A model generated the notes under the pieces. The model was not told the origin of the DNA and made no database searches. It saw only the letters and a program-made list of their open reading frames with translations. A stretch of DNA of 64,000 bases from NCBI GenBank assembly GCA_017466455.1, contig JAFTUD010000002.1, positions 186,001-250,000 on the forward strand, in the 5' to 3' direction. The number at the start of each line of letters is the position of its first letter. The stretch's first letter is position 1. This document shows positions 8,148 to 16,571 of the stretch, piece after piece. The position numbers were made by a program, and so were the translations under genes. The stretch comes from Clostridia bacterium (GTDB lineage: Bacteria > Bacillota_A > Clostridia > Oscillospirales > CAG-272).

Positions 8148-8732
8148 ATGTTAGGAAAATGCTTTAGTATAATTTGCGGTATATCAGTTCTATACGCGTT
8201 TTTTTGCGGAAATCCGAATTCAATATCAAGCGGACTCTTTTTAGGTGCTGCAAAAAGTGTAAATTTAGTGATTTCTCTTGTCGGAATTATGGCACTTTGG
8301 AACGGGATTTTGAATGTCTTAAGGGATGCAGGAATTATTCGTGCCCTTTCAAAAATATTACGCCCCATTCTTAGATTTGTTTTCCCTTCATCATTTAAAA
8401 ACAATATCGCAACTGAAGAAATCACCGCTTGCATAAGCGCAAATATGCTTGGTATTGCCAATGCCTCTACCCCGCTTGCAATCAGGGCAATAGAAAAAAT
8501 GGACTCACGCACTTCAACAACCGCAAGTGACGATATGATCACCCTTGCCATTTTAGGCTGTTGCTCCTTTAATCTCATTCCAACCACTATTATCGGAATT
8601 AGAACTGCTCTCGGCGCAGAAATAACCGATTCTCTTGTCGTTCCCGTATGGATATGCTCAGGGGTCTGCGCCCTGCTTGGCGTCCTATTATCAAGACTGC
8701 TCTCTAAGCTTTCTAAAGCCTCTGCCAAATAA
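8148..8732 (+). CDS. spmA: Spore maturation protein A homologue (Gate-domain membrane protein)
   Basis: 194 residues, strongly hydrophobic, in the nucleoside-recognition/Gate family. Matches SpmA in order: GAAKSVNLVISLVGIMALWNGI, ISANMLGIANASTPLAIRAIEKM and NLIPTTIIGIRTALGA. In B. subtilis SpmA and SpmB are needed for spore core dehydration; the transported molecule is unknown. ATG 8148 follows AGAGGTTAAAAT. The gene is divergent from the GH95 gene and is followed immediately by spmB, the usual pair. Confidence 0.93.
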   Translation: MLGKCFSIICGISVLYAFFCGNPNSISSGLFLGAAKSVNLVISLVGIMALWNGILNVLRDAGIIRALSKILRPILRFVFPSSFKNNIATEEITACISANMLGIANASTPLAIRAIEKMDSRTSTTASDDMITLAILGCCSFNLIPTTIIGIRTALGAEITDSLVVPVWICSGVCALLGVLLSRLLSKLSKASAK

Positions 8733-8733
8733 A

Positions 8734-9270
8734 ATGCTAAGTCTTATCAATCAAATTTCTTCTTCCTTCATTCCTATAATAATCTTGGTATTTTCAGTGA
8801 TAATTTTGTTTGGGAAAAAGGAATATTTCTCTTCGTTTTTAACGGGTGCAAAAGAAGGAATTTCAAGCGCCTGCAAGCTTCTGCCAACGCTTTGCGCGTT
8901 GGTAGTTGGTGTAAGCATCTTCGATTCGTCGGGGGCAAGTGATTTCATATCAAGACTTCTTTCTCCCATATTTGAATTTTTAAAAATCCCTTCTGGAATT
9001 TTGCCCCTGATTGTAATCAGACCGTTGTCGGGCGGTGCGTCTCTTGCGACCTTTGAGGGGATATTAAATAAGTTCGGAGCTGACTCCTTTGAGGGACTTT
9101 GCGCATCGTTAATAATGGCATCATCAGACACGGTCATGTATGTAATAAGCATTTATTTTTCAACATCAAGCATAAAAAAGACTCGATACGCTCTTCCCGT
9201 TGCACTTTTTGTATCAATTTTTTGCGTTTTTTTGTCTTCAATTATCGCGAAATTATTTTTCTTCAAATAG
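8734..9270 (+). CDS. spmB: Spore maturation protein B homologue (Gate-domain membrane protein)
   Basis: 178 residues with 4-5 membrane segments. SpmB signatures: GAKEGISSACKLLPTLCALVVGVSIFDSSGA, RPLSGGASLATFEGI and SSDTVMYVISIYFSTSSIKKTRYALP. The ATG at 8734 is one base after the spmA stop, so translation is probably coupled; a longer in-frame reading starting within spmA (8635) is rejected because family members begin at the hydrophobic MLSLINQISS segment. The partner function with SpmA is from family knowledge. Confidence 0.93.
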   Translation: MLSLINQISSSFIPIIILVFSVIILFGKKEYFSSFLTGAKEGISSACKLLPTLCALVVGVSIFDSSGASDFISRLLSPIFEFLKIPSGILPLIVIRPLSGGASLATFEGILNKFGADSFEGLCASLIMASSDTVMYVISIYFSTSSIKKTRYALPVALFVSIFCVFLSSIIAKLFFFK

Positions 9271-9427
9271 CTTACCAAGCCCAAAATCTCTTGATTTACA
9301 TTGTGTTTTATTTTGCAATTGAATTTATGAATTTTTGTAATTTTGAATTTTTATATTCTTAAAATTTTAAATTGAATAATATAGGGAATTTATGATAATA
9401 ATTTCAAAAAAAGATCGGAGATAAGAA

Positions 9428-9697
9428 ATGATAAAGGGCTGTCAAAAAAGAATGATTCATGTCAAAAATACAGGATGCGATTTGTTTGATGAGGCATATT
9501 TCGTTTTAAAAAACGATGTATCTACAAACGGTGATTTTGAAAATGATTTTCTTCAAACCGCAACCGCGATAATCAATCAAAATAACCTTATAAAACAAAA
9601 GAAAAGGGAACGCAAAAAAACTAAAAAGATGCTCTTTTTTCTTCTCGGCTTCATTAGCGGTGCTCTTCCCTGTTTGATTTTCTTTTTTATTTTATAA
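9428..9697 (+). CDS. Small tail-anchored membrane protein of unknown function
   Basis: 89 residues I cannot assign. The first ~60 are soluble (two Cys at about 5 and 17, an acidic middle DGDFENDF-like stretch, then a Lys/Arg-rich segment KQKKRERKKTKK), followed by one membrane segment at the C-terminus (FFLLGFISGALPCLIFFFIL). The layout, basic cytoplasmic flank then a terminal membrane helix, suggests a C-tail anchor with the N-terminus inside. ATG 9428 has a good ribosome site (CGGAGATAAGAA). It sits between spmB and the rnj leader, on the same strand. Confidence 0.7.
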   Translation: MIKGCQKRMIHVKNTGCDLFDEAYFVLKNDVSTNGDFENDFLQTATAIINQNNLIKQKKRERKKTKKMLFFLLGFISGALPCLIFFFIL

Positions 9698-9704
9698 GTT
9701 TATG

Positions 9705-9733
9705 TTGACTAAAAAGGAAATATATGTTAAAAT
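9705..9733 (+). promoter_or_regulatory. Sigma-A promoter of rnj
   Basis: -35 TTGACT (9705-9710), 17-bp spacer, -10 TAAAAT (9728-9733). Predicted start near 9740 gives a ~140-nt untranslated leader. Confidence 0.75.
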
Positions 9734-9758
9734 AGGCATATAATAAATTCGGTTAAAT

Positions 9759-9856
9759 TAGTAAAAGTCCTTGCGTGGGGTCGCTATACACGCACTCGCC
9801 TTTACTATCATACTTTGAAAAGCAAAATGGGGAGCAATTTCCTGTTATTTTGCTTT
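9759..9856 (+). ncRNA. Structured 5' leader of rnj (candidate cis-regulatory RNA)
   Basis: Two helices are visible between the promoter and the RNase J start. Helix A: 9759-9765 pairs with 9801-9807, a further G-C pair (9767/9800), an asymmetric internal loop, then a 6-bp stem TGCGTG (9772-9777) with CACGCA (9789-9794) closing an 11-nt loop. Helix B: AAAGCAAAAT (9819-9828) with ATTTTGCTTT (9847-9856), with GGGGA/TTCC inside. No T-run follows helix B, so it is not a plain terminator. I do not recognise it as a known riboswitch class; function is inferred at most. Confidence 0.5.
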
Positions 9857-9883
9857 GCGCATTTTAACGAAAGGATAATTTAT

Positions 9884-11725
9884 ATGCCTAAAAAAGAAAC
9901 TAAAAAAATTACTGAAAAAAAGTGGACTAAGACAACCGCTTCCAAGAAAAGCGCATCTACAACTCAAAAAAAATCATCTAAATCAACAAAATCATCATTT
10001 GACCGTGCTGTAAAAAAGAACACATCAACCAAAAAAGCGTCAAAATCAGTTGCTCCAAGGAAAAAAGCTCCTGCACTAAGAATTATTTCTCTTGGCGGAC
10101 TTAATGAAATAGGAAAAAACATTACCGTTTTTGAATGTGGGAACGACATTATTGTTGTTGACTGCGGTATTGGCTTCCCCGATGATGATATGCTCGGAGT
10201 TGATCTTGTTATCCCCAACTTCTCATACCTTGAAGCAAATGCGGATAAAATTCGCGGAGTTTTTATAACTCACGGACACGAGGACCATATCGGCTCACTC
10301 CCCTATCTCTTGCGTTCTATAAATGTTCCGATTTACGGAACTAAGCTCACACTCGGAATTTTGGAAAATAAACTAATTGAGCATAAATTACTTCAAGCCG
10401 CTAAGTTAAACACCGTCTCGGCAGGCGATAAGGTTTCCGCAGGCTGCTTCAGCATAGAATTCATCAGAGTCAACCACTCTATCGCCGATGCTTGCGCTCT
10501 TGCTATAACTACACCTCAGGGCGTTGTTGTACACACAGGAGATTTCAAGCTTGATCTAACGCCCGTAGAAAGTGAGCCTATGGACATTGCGCGCCTTAGC
10601 GAGCTTGGAAAAAAGGGAGTTTTAATGTTGCTTTGCGAATCTACAAATGTAGAGCGCTCCGGAGATACTCCTTCTGAAAGCAAGGTAGGACTCTCTCTTG
10701 AGCGTATCTTCTCGCAAGCCGAGGACAAGCGCATCATAATCGCAACCTTTGCCTCTAATGTTCACCGTGTTCAACAAATTATAAATTCAAGCGTTAGACA
10801 CGGAAGAAAGGTTGCCGTAACTGGACGCAGTATGATAAATGTCGTAAATGCAGCGGTTAAGCTTGGATATATCAATGTTCCCGAGGGAGTTCTTATAGAT
10901 ATTGACTCCGTAAATAAATATCCGCCTCAAAAAATCACAGTTGTAACCACCGGTAGCCAAGGCGAGCCAATGAGCGCGCTCTACCGAATGGCATTCTCCG
11001 ACCACGATAAAATATCGCTCACAAATAAAGACCTTGTTGTTTTAAGCTCAAGTGCAATACCCGGAAATGAGCCATTGGTTGGTAAAATTGTAAACGAGCT
11101 ATACCGTCGTGGAGTTAATGTATATCACGACTCAAGTGTTGAGGTCCATGTTTCGGGTCACGCTTGTCAAGAGGAGCTAAAGCTAATGCACTCCTTAATA
11201 AAGCCCAAATATTTTATGCCCGTTCACGGTGAATACAGGCATCTAATTCAACACAAGGAATTAGCCGAGGGCTTAGGAATGCCGAGCGAAAGCATTTTCG
11301 TTTCCGACATCGGTAAGGTAATTGAAATTGACTCCTCCGGCGCTAAGTTCCTTCCAACACCCGTCCCCGCAGGAAAGGTACTTATTGACGGCACCGGCAT
11401 AGGTGATGTCGGCAATATCGTTTTAAGAGACAGAAAAAATCTTGCGGAAAGCGGTATTATTATCGCGGTTGCCACAATATCTGAGGAAGGCGTGCTTCTC
11501 TCTGGACCTGAAATTATTTCAAGAGGCTTTGTTTATGTAAGAGAAAACGAGGAGCTGATTACAGGTGCTAAGGATGTGGCTACTCATTCCCTTGTTGAGG
11601 CACTTTCCAAGGGAGCTCATGAGTGGGGAGACCTAAAAGGAATCCTTAAGGGAGCAATTTCCAAATTTATATTTAACAAAACCAAGCGAAATCCTGTTAT
11701 AATACCGATTATAATGACCGTTTAA
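9884..11725 (+). CDS. rnj: Ribonuclease J with lysine-rich N-terminal extension
   Basis: 613 residues, metallo-beta-lactamase/beta-CASP nuclease that degrades and matures mRNA and rRNA (5'-3' exonuclease and endonuclease). Motifs: SLGGLNEIGKNITVFE at the domain start, HGHEDH (130-135) for zinc, VHTGDFKLD, CESTNVERSG, the beta-CASP part with ATFASNVHRVQQ and TTGSQGEP, SSSAIPGNE, VHVSGHA and MPVHGEYRHL. About 62 extra residues rich in Lys, Ser and Thr precede the catalytic domain, presumably an RNA- or ribosome-binding tail. Start ATG 9884 follows GAAAGGATAATTT; a further in-frame reading to 9815 runs through the leader hairpin and has no ribosome site. Confidence 0.95.
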   Translation: MPKKETKKITEKKWTKTTASKKSASTTQKKSSKSTKSSFDRAVKKNTSTKKASKSVAPRKKAPALRIISLGGLNEIGKNITVFECGNDIIVVDCGIGFPDDDMLGVDLVIPNFSYLEANADKIRGVFITHGHEDHIGSLPYLLRSINVPIYGTKLTLGILENKLIEHKLLQAAKLNTVSAGDKVSAGCFSIEFIRVNHSIADACALAITTPQGVVVHTGDFKLDLTPVESEPMDIARLSELGKKGVLMLLCESTNVERSGDTPSESKVGLSLERIFSQAEDKRIIIATFASNVHRVQQIINSSVRHGRKVAVTGRSMINVVNAAVKLGYINVPEGVLIDIDSVNKYPPQKITVVTTGSQGEPMSALYRMAFSDHDKISLTNKDLVVLSSSAIPGNEPLVGKIVNELYRRGVNVYHDSSVEVHVSGHACQEELKLMHSLIKPKYFMPVHGEYRHLIQHKELAEGLGMPSESIFVSDIGKVIEIDSSGAKFLPTPVPAGKVLIDGTGIGDVGNIVLRDRKNLAESGIIIAVATISEEGVLLSGPEIISRGFVYVRENEELITGAKDVATHSLVEALSKGAHEWGDLKGILKGAISKFIFNKTKRNPVIIPIIMTV

Positions 11726-11735
11726 TAAACCAAAC

Positions 11736-11782
11736 AACCACTTGAAAAAGAATTCACTCTTTTTCAAGTGGTTATTTTTAAG
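11736..11782 (+). terminator. Intrinsic terminator after rnj
   Basis: Stem AACCACTTGAAAAAG (11736-11750) with CTTTTTCAAGTGGTT (ending 11772), 8-nt loop, then ATTTTTA. Confidence 0.85.
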
Positions 11783-11797
11783 ATTTTAATTTTTTTA

Positions 11798-11826
11798 TTG
11801 TAATATTGTTTCATCTATGATATACT
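11798..11826 (+). promoter_or_regulatory. Promoter of the ABC exporter operon
   Basis: -35 TTGTAA (11798-11803), 17-bp spacer, -10 TATACT (11821-11826). Confidence 0.55.
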
Positions 11827-11882
11827 TTATTTGACTTGATAATACCCAGCTGAATTTCACTTTAAATTTTTGGAGGACGGCC

Positions 11883-13610
11883 TTGTTTAAATTACTTAGA
11901 TACATAAAGCGATACACTAAGGAAAGCATCATTAGCCCCTTTTTCAAGCTTTTAGAGGCAAGCTTTGAGCTTTTTGTTCCATTAGTCGTCGCACAAATTA
12001 TTGATATTGGTATTGCTACTAAGGATACCGCTTTTATCATACAAAGATGCCTTATTTTATTAGCACTTGCAGTTATTGGACTATCCTGTACCCTGCTCGC
12101 TCAATATTACGCTGCTAAAGCAGCTGTCGGCTTTTCTTGCGATGTCAAGCATTCTCTTTTTTCGCATATTCAATCGCTTTCTCACACCGAGATAGACAAG
12201 CTTGGCACATCTACAATGATAACGAGAATGACAAGCGATATGAATCAGGTACAATCGGGAGTAAATCTCACTCTGCGCCTTTTTATGCGTTCTCCGTTCA
12301 TCGTTTTCGGCGCTATGATTATGGCATTTACAATAGATGTAAAAGCTGCGCTCACATTCGCTATTGTTATTCCCGTGCTAAGCTTAATCGTTTTTGGAAT
12401 CATGTGCGCAACGATTCCCCTTCACAAAAAGGTGCAAGCAAGGCTTGACCGTGTTCTCGGTCTTACTCGCGAAAACCTTAGCGGCGCAAGGGTTATTCGC
12501 GCCTTTGCGGTTGAGGATGATGAGATAAGGAGCTTTAATAATTCTACATCCGAGCTTAATTTAGCACAAAAATTCGTTGGAAAAATATCCGCGATTATGA
12601 ACCCCGCTACATATGCCATTGTAAACATTGCCATTTCGTTTTTGATTTGGCAGGGCGCTATTGAGGTAAATGTAGGCAATCTTTCTCAAGGTCAGGTCAT
12701 TGCTCTATACAATTATATGTCGCAAATCCTTATTGAGCTTATAAAGCTTGCAAATCTTATAGTTACAATCACCAAGGCAGTCGCTTGCGGAAATAGAATT
12801 CAAGCCATTTTTGAAATCAAGCCGTCTATTGACTCCGCCGAAAACAATAATTTGACCTCAAATAGCGATTTTGCAGTTGAATTTAACCACGCTTCTCTAA
12901 AATACGCAACCGCCAAGGAGGAATCTCTTACCAACATTGATTTTTCCGTAAAAAAAGGAGAAACAATCGGTATAATAGGCGGAACAGGCTCGGGAAAAAC
13001 CTCGCTTATAAGTCTTATACCAAGGTTTTACGATACAAACGACGGCAGTGTTTATGTAAATGGAATAAATGTAAAGGACTATCCCGTTCAAAAATTACGC
13101 GACTTGATAGGAATCGTACCGCAAAAAGCAGTGTTATTTAGCGGAACAATCCGTGATAATATGAAATGGGGAAATGAAAATGCCTCTGATGAAGAAATAA
13201 TCTCCGCCATTACCATAGCACAAGCAAAGGATGTCCTTGACGGAAAGCCCGCAGGCTTAGATTGCGTCATAGAACAGGACGGAAGAAATCTTTCAGGCGG
13301 TCAAAGGCAGCGCTTTACCATAGCAAGAGCGCTTGTTAAAAAGCCACCTATACTAATTCTTGATGATAGCGCATCGGCTCTTGATTACGCAACCGACGCA
13401 AGACTGCGCGCTTCTCTTGCCAGCCTTGATTACAGCCCTACTGTTTTCATCGTATCTCAACGAACCGCATCAGTTATGAACGCAAATAAAATCGTTGTTT
13501 TAGATGATGGTGAAATAGCAGGAATAGGCACTCACGAGGAGCTACTTAAAAGCTGTGTTGTCTATCAAGAAATATATAATTCTCAGTTCAAAAGGGAGGG
13601 GACGCAATGA
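11883..13610 (+). CDS. Heterodimeric ABC exporter, subunit with degenerate catalytic site
   Basis: 575 residues: six membrane segments (type I exporter fold) then a nucleotide-binding domain with Walker A GGTGSGKT (366-373), signature LSGGQ (470-474) and Walker B ending LILDDS (491-496). The catalytic Glu after the Walker B Asp is Asp here, as in one half of heterodimeric exporters of the BmrCD/TM287-288 kind; the next gene supplies the complementary half. Likely exports drugs, lipids or peptides; substrate unknown. The start is TTG 11883 behind GGAGGACGGCC; no ATG is better placed. Confidence 0.92.
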   Translation: MFKLLRYIKRYTKESIISPFFKLLEASFELFVPLVVAQIIDIGIATKDTAFIIQRCLILLALAVIGLSCTLLAQYYAAKAAVGFSCDVKHSLFSHIQSLSHTEIDKLGTSTMITRMTSDMNQVQSGVNLTLRLFMRSPFIVFGAMIMAFTIDVKAALTFAIVIPVLSLIVFGIMCATIPLHKKVQARLDRVLGLTRENLSGARVIRAFAVEDDEIRSFNNSTSELNLAQKFVGKISAIMNPATYAIVNIAISFLIWQGAIEVNVGNLSQGQVIALYNYMSQILIELIKLANLIVTITKAVACGNRIQAIFEIKPSIDSAENNNLTSNSDFAVEFNHASLKYATAKEESLTNIDFSVKKGETIGIIGGTGSGKTSLISLIPRFYDTNDGSVYVNGINVKDYPVQKLRDLIGIVPQKAVLFSGTIRDNMKWGNENASDEEIISAITIAQAKDVLDGKPAGLDCVIEQDGRNLSGGQRQRFTIARALVKKPPILILDDSASALDYATDARLRASLASLDYSPTVFIVSQRTASVMNANKIVVLDDGEIAGIGTHEELLKSCVVYQEIYNSQFKREGTQ

Positions 13611-15379
13611 AGCATAATAAAATAAAGCTCTCCACAATAAAGCAGGTTCTGCACTATGTCAAAAATTATAGGCTACTGCTCTTCCTCTCAATATTATTCG
13701 CCACAATTACCGTACTGTTAACGCTTTATATTCCTATAATCATAGGAAATGCGATTGATCTGCTTGAAGATGGCATTGGCACCGTTGATTTTGAAAAATT
13801 ACTACATTTACTTATAAATGTTGTCATAATATCAATTTTAATTGCCATATTTCAGTGGATTATGAACAACATAAATAACAAAATAACCTACAATGTTGTA
13901 CGAGATGTTCGCAATATAGCATTTGGAAAAATCAAATCACTACCGCTTAAATATATTGACTCAAATTCTCACGGTGAAATTGTTAGCAAAATCATAGCCG
14001 ATGTTGACCAATTTGCGGAAGGGCTTTTAATGGGCTTTTCTCAACTGTTTACAGGCGTTATCACCATTCTCGGAACATTAGTATTTTTAATTGTTTTAAA
14101 TTTTAAAATAGCCATTGTTGTCGTTTTATTAACTCCGCTTTCTCTGTTCATTTCAAGCTTTATAGCAAGAAAAACATATTCAATGTTTCATAAGCAATCT
14201 GAGGTAAGAGCTGATCAAACCGCAATAGTAAACGAATTTGTCGGCAATTTAAAGGTTGTAAAAGCCTTTTCTTACGAGGAAAAGGCCACCGAAAAATTTG
14301 ACAAGGTCAACGAAGACCTCAAAAAATGCTCCGTAAAAGCCATATTTTTCTCATCTCTTGTAAATCCTACCACGAGATTTGTCAATGCGCTTGTATATGC
14401 CGTGGCGACCCTCATAGGGGCATTTGCGGTGATGAACTCGGACGGAGTTTTGTTATCCGTCGGCACTCTTTCCTGTATTTTGAGCTATGCAACTCAATAC
14501 GCCAAGCCGTTTAACGAAATTTCCGGAGTAGTTAGTGAGCTTCAAAACGCCTTTGCATGCGCGGAAAGAACATTTGATTTCATTGATGAAGAGGAAGAAA
14601 TTCAAGAAAACGGCTCCGCTATCACCTTATCCGACATTGATGGCAGAGTTACACTTGATAATGTTGCTTTTTCTTATACCGAAGATCAAAGGCTAATTGA
14701 AAATCTGTCCCTCGCTATTGAAAAAGGACAACGAATAGCAATAGTTGGCCCTACCGGTTGCGGAAAAACAACCCTTATAAACCTTCTCATGAGATTTTAT
14801 GATGTAAAATCGGGATCTATTTCGATCGATGGCCATGATATACGAGATTTGACTCGCAGTTCTCTGCGCAAGAACTATGGAATGGTTTTACAGGAAACAT
14901 GGATAAGAAACGCATCAATACGAGATAATATAGCGATAGGAAAACCCGATGCTACTATTGATGAAATACTCCAAGCAGCAAAGCTTTCACATGCCCATAG
15001 CTTCATAAAGCGTCTTCCAAACGGCTATGACACAGTTGTTTCCGAGGGCTCTTCCATTCTTTCGCAAGGTCAAAAGCAGCTCATTTGCATTGCAAGAATA
15101 ATGCTGTGCCTTCCGCCTATGTTAATTTTGGACGAGGCGACATCCTCAATTGATACTCGCACCGAAATTAAAATACAAGATGCGTTCGCTCTTATGATGA
15201 AAGGAAGGACATCGTTTATCGTTGCTCATCGCTTATCCACAATCCAAGAGGCTGATGTAATTCTTGTTATGAACGCGGGAAAGATCATTGAGCAAGGCTC
15301 TCACGATGAGCTACTGCAAGCAAAGGGCTTCTACTATTCTTTATACAATAGCCAGTTTGAGACTTTAGAGGAGGCATAA
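13607..15379 (+). CDS. Heterodimeric ABC exporter, catalytically competent subunit
   Basis: 590 residues, same fold as the preceding protein. Nucleotide-binding domain has Walker A GPTGCGKTT, a non-canonical signature LSQGQKQL, an intact Walker B plus catalytic Glu (LILDEATSSID) and the switch His in VAHRLST. The pairing of a degenerate Walker B/good signature in one protein with a good Walker B/altered signature (SQGQ) in the other leaves one consensus and one degenerate ATP site per dimer. It overlaps the upstream gene by 4 bp (ATGA), so the two are translationally coupled. Confidence 0.93.
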   Translation: MKHNKIKLSTIKQVLHYVKNYRLLLFLSILFATITVLLTLYIPIIIGNAIDLLEDGIGTVDFEKLLHLLINVVIISILIAIFQWIMNNINNKITYNVVRDVRNIAFGKIKSLPLKYIDSNSHGEIVSKIIADVDQFAEGLLMGFSQLFTGVITILGTLVFLIVLNFKIAIVVVLLTPLSLFISSFIARKTYSMFHKQSEVRADQTAIVNEFVGNLKVVKAFSYEEKATEKFDKVNEDLKKCSVKAIFFSSLVNPTTRFVNALVYAVATLIGAFAVMNSDGVLLSVGTLSCILSYATQYAKPFNEISGVVSELQNAFACAERTFDFIDEEEEIQENGSAITLSDIDGRVTLDNVAFSYTEDQRLIENLSLAIEKGQRIAIVGPTGCGKTTLINLLMRFYDVKSGSISIDGHDIRDLTRSSLRKNYGMVLQETWIRNASIRDNIAIGKPDATIDEILQAAKLSHAHSFIKRLPNGYDTVVSEGSSILSQGQKQLICIARIMLCLPPMLILDEATSSIDTRTEIKIQDAFALMMKGRTSFIVAHRLSTIQEADVILVMNAGKIIEQGSHDELLQAKGFYYSLYNSQFETLEEA

Positions 15380-16027
15380 ATGGGACTTATCAATTCTTTT
15401 AAACGATTCAAATGGGGATATTTAATACTTTCAATTTTGCTTTGTGCAGTTGGACTTTGCTTTATAATATACCCAACACAATCTCTAAACACCACAAGCT
15501 TTATCATAGGAGGCGTTGCCTTAGCTGCCGGAGTTGTTCAAATTGTAAAAATCCTCGCTGACAGGCGCCGTGGTATCGGCTTTGCAATTTCTATCATAGT
15601 GACTATAGCTACTATTATTTGTGCAACCGTCGCCTTTCTTTTTCCGATTGCCGTAATTAAGGTTTATCCAATGATTATAGGTCTTATGATAATTATAGAC
15701 GGCTCATTCAAGCTTCAAACTGTCATAAATGCTAAACGGTATAGCATGAAAATGTGGTGGTTTTTACTCATTCTCTGTTCCTTAGCAATCATAGGAGGGT
15801 TTTTGCTCATAAGACTTCAATATTCTGAGGAAAACGCCAAAATTTATACAGCTATCTTAGGAATTTCAATCTTTATTTCGGGATTGCAAAACTTCTTCTC
15901 GCTTTTCTATCTTGGAAGAATCACAAAACGGGCTTTTGATCATATAGAAAAGAACGATGTTAGCGATTTTTCAACTGAGGATACGGTAATTGCCGATTCT
16001 ACCGCGATAGACAAACCAAATGAATAA
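15380..16027 (+). CDS. DUF308 (HdeD-like) membrane protein
   Basis: 215 residues with about six membrane segments and repeated small hydrophobic units (GGVALAAGVVQI, IIGLMIIIDGSFKLQ), as in DUF308/HdeD proteins, whose role is mostly unknown (acid resistance in E. coli). The cytoplasmic tail is acidic (VSDFSTEDTVIADSTA). ATG 15380 directly abuts the exporter stop and has GAGGAGG before it, so it belongs to the exporter operon; a link to export is inference. Confidence 0.82.
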   Translation: MGLINSFKRFKWGYLILSILLCAVGLCFIIYPTQSLNTTSFIIGGVALAAGVVQIVKILADRRRGIGFAISIIVTIATIICATVAFLFPIAVIKVYPMIIGLMIIIDGSFKLQTVINAKRYSMKMWWFLLILCSLAIIGGFLLIRLQYSEENAKIYTAILGISIFISGLQNFFSLFYLGRITKRAFDHIEKNDVSDFSTEDTVIADSTAIDKPNE

Positions 16028-16159
16028 AAATCACCACTCAAATATCTATTCTCATTAAGAACATTTTTGTGAATGTCTTACTTATTTCAATAGAAAACCG
16101 ACTTATTTCCCTTTGCGCTTAACTAACAGTCCAAAAATACAAAAACGCATTTTGATTTT

Positions 16160-16360
16160 TTGGGGTTTTGCGATACAATAAAAGCTTTGATTAAGGAGCG
16201 ATTGCTTGCGTTTATAGAAAGGGAAAAACGAAATCCACTTGAAAAACGACGATCAGGATTAGTAAATTACGAAAAAGATCCGGTTCCTGCAAAAGAATTT
16301 TTTGGAATCGATTCACCACCATGGGATTCCCCTAAGCAATACATTTTAGATAATTTTTAA
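16160..16360 (+). CDS. Doubtful short reading frame, possible gene remnant
   Basis: 66 codons with no ATG; the only possible starts are TTGs with poorly spaced AAGGAG. The product is charged (KERLLAFIEREKRNPLEKRR) and ends in a Pro/Trp-containing segment (FFGIDSPPWDSPKQYILDNF). I recognise no family. It stops immediately before a strong hairpin (16373-16420), as a genuine 3' end would, so it may be the tail of a decayed gene. A weak promoter-like pair TTGATT-16-TACAAT (about 16152-16180) overlaps it. Bases 16028-16159 hold nothing else I can support. Confidence 0.3.
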   Translation: MGFCDTIKALIKERLLAFIEREKRNPLEKRRSGLVNYEKDPVPAKEFFGIDSPPWDSPKQYILDNF

Positions 16361-16370
16361 TGTTTGTTTT

Positions 16371-16425
16371 AAAATGATAAAATCCCAACAGATTTTGAGG
16401 TCTGTTGGGATTTTATCATTTTTAT
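16371..16425. terminator. Long bidirectional terminator hairpin
   Basis: Perfect 20-bp stem (16373-16392 with 16401-16420), 8-nt loop, A-rich 5' and T-rich 3' flanks. Confidence 0.85.
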
Positions 16426-16482
16426 ATGAACCAATCTTTCTTTGTATTTTTTCACTCAAGCATTGCCTTTGCAAACACAAAT

Positions 16483-16524
16483 AAAAAATACGGTATACTT
16501 CTTTTGATGTATGCCGTATTTTTT
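16483..16524 (-). terminator. Terminator of the fakB-fakA operon
   Basis: Minus strand: 16-bp stem pairing AAAAAATACGGCATAC (from 16524 inward) with 16483-16498 and ending in TTTTTT, about 48 bp after the fakA stop. Confidence 0.8.
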
Positions 16525-16571
16525 AAAAATCACCCTTTAAAATATCGTTCTAATGAACGAATTTACAGAAA

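Noticed and set aside
8141..8728. Long reading frame on the minus strand opposite spmA
   Set aside because: It mirrors the conserved SpmA frame, has no ribosome site and no family resemblance; a codon-bias shadow.
9815..9883. N-terminal extension of RNase J
   Set aside because: It would be encoded inside the second leader hairpin and lacks a ribosome site; ATG 9884 has one.
11883..15379. ABC pair as a defective exporter because of the missing catalytic Glu
   Set aside because: One degenerate and one consensus ATP site is the normal state of heterodimeric exporters such as BmrCD and TM287/288.
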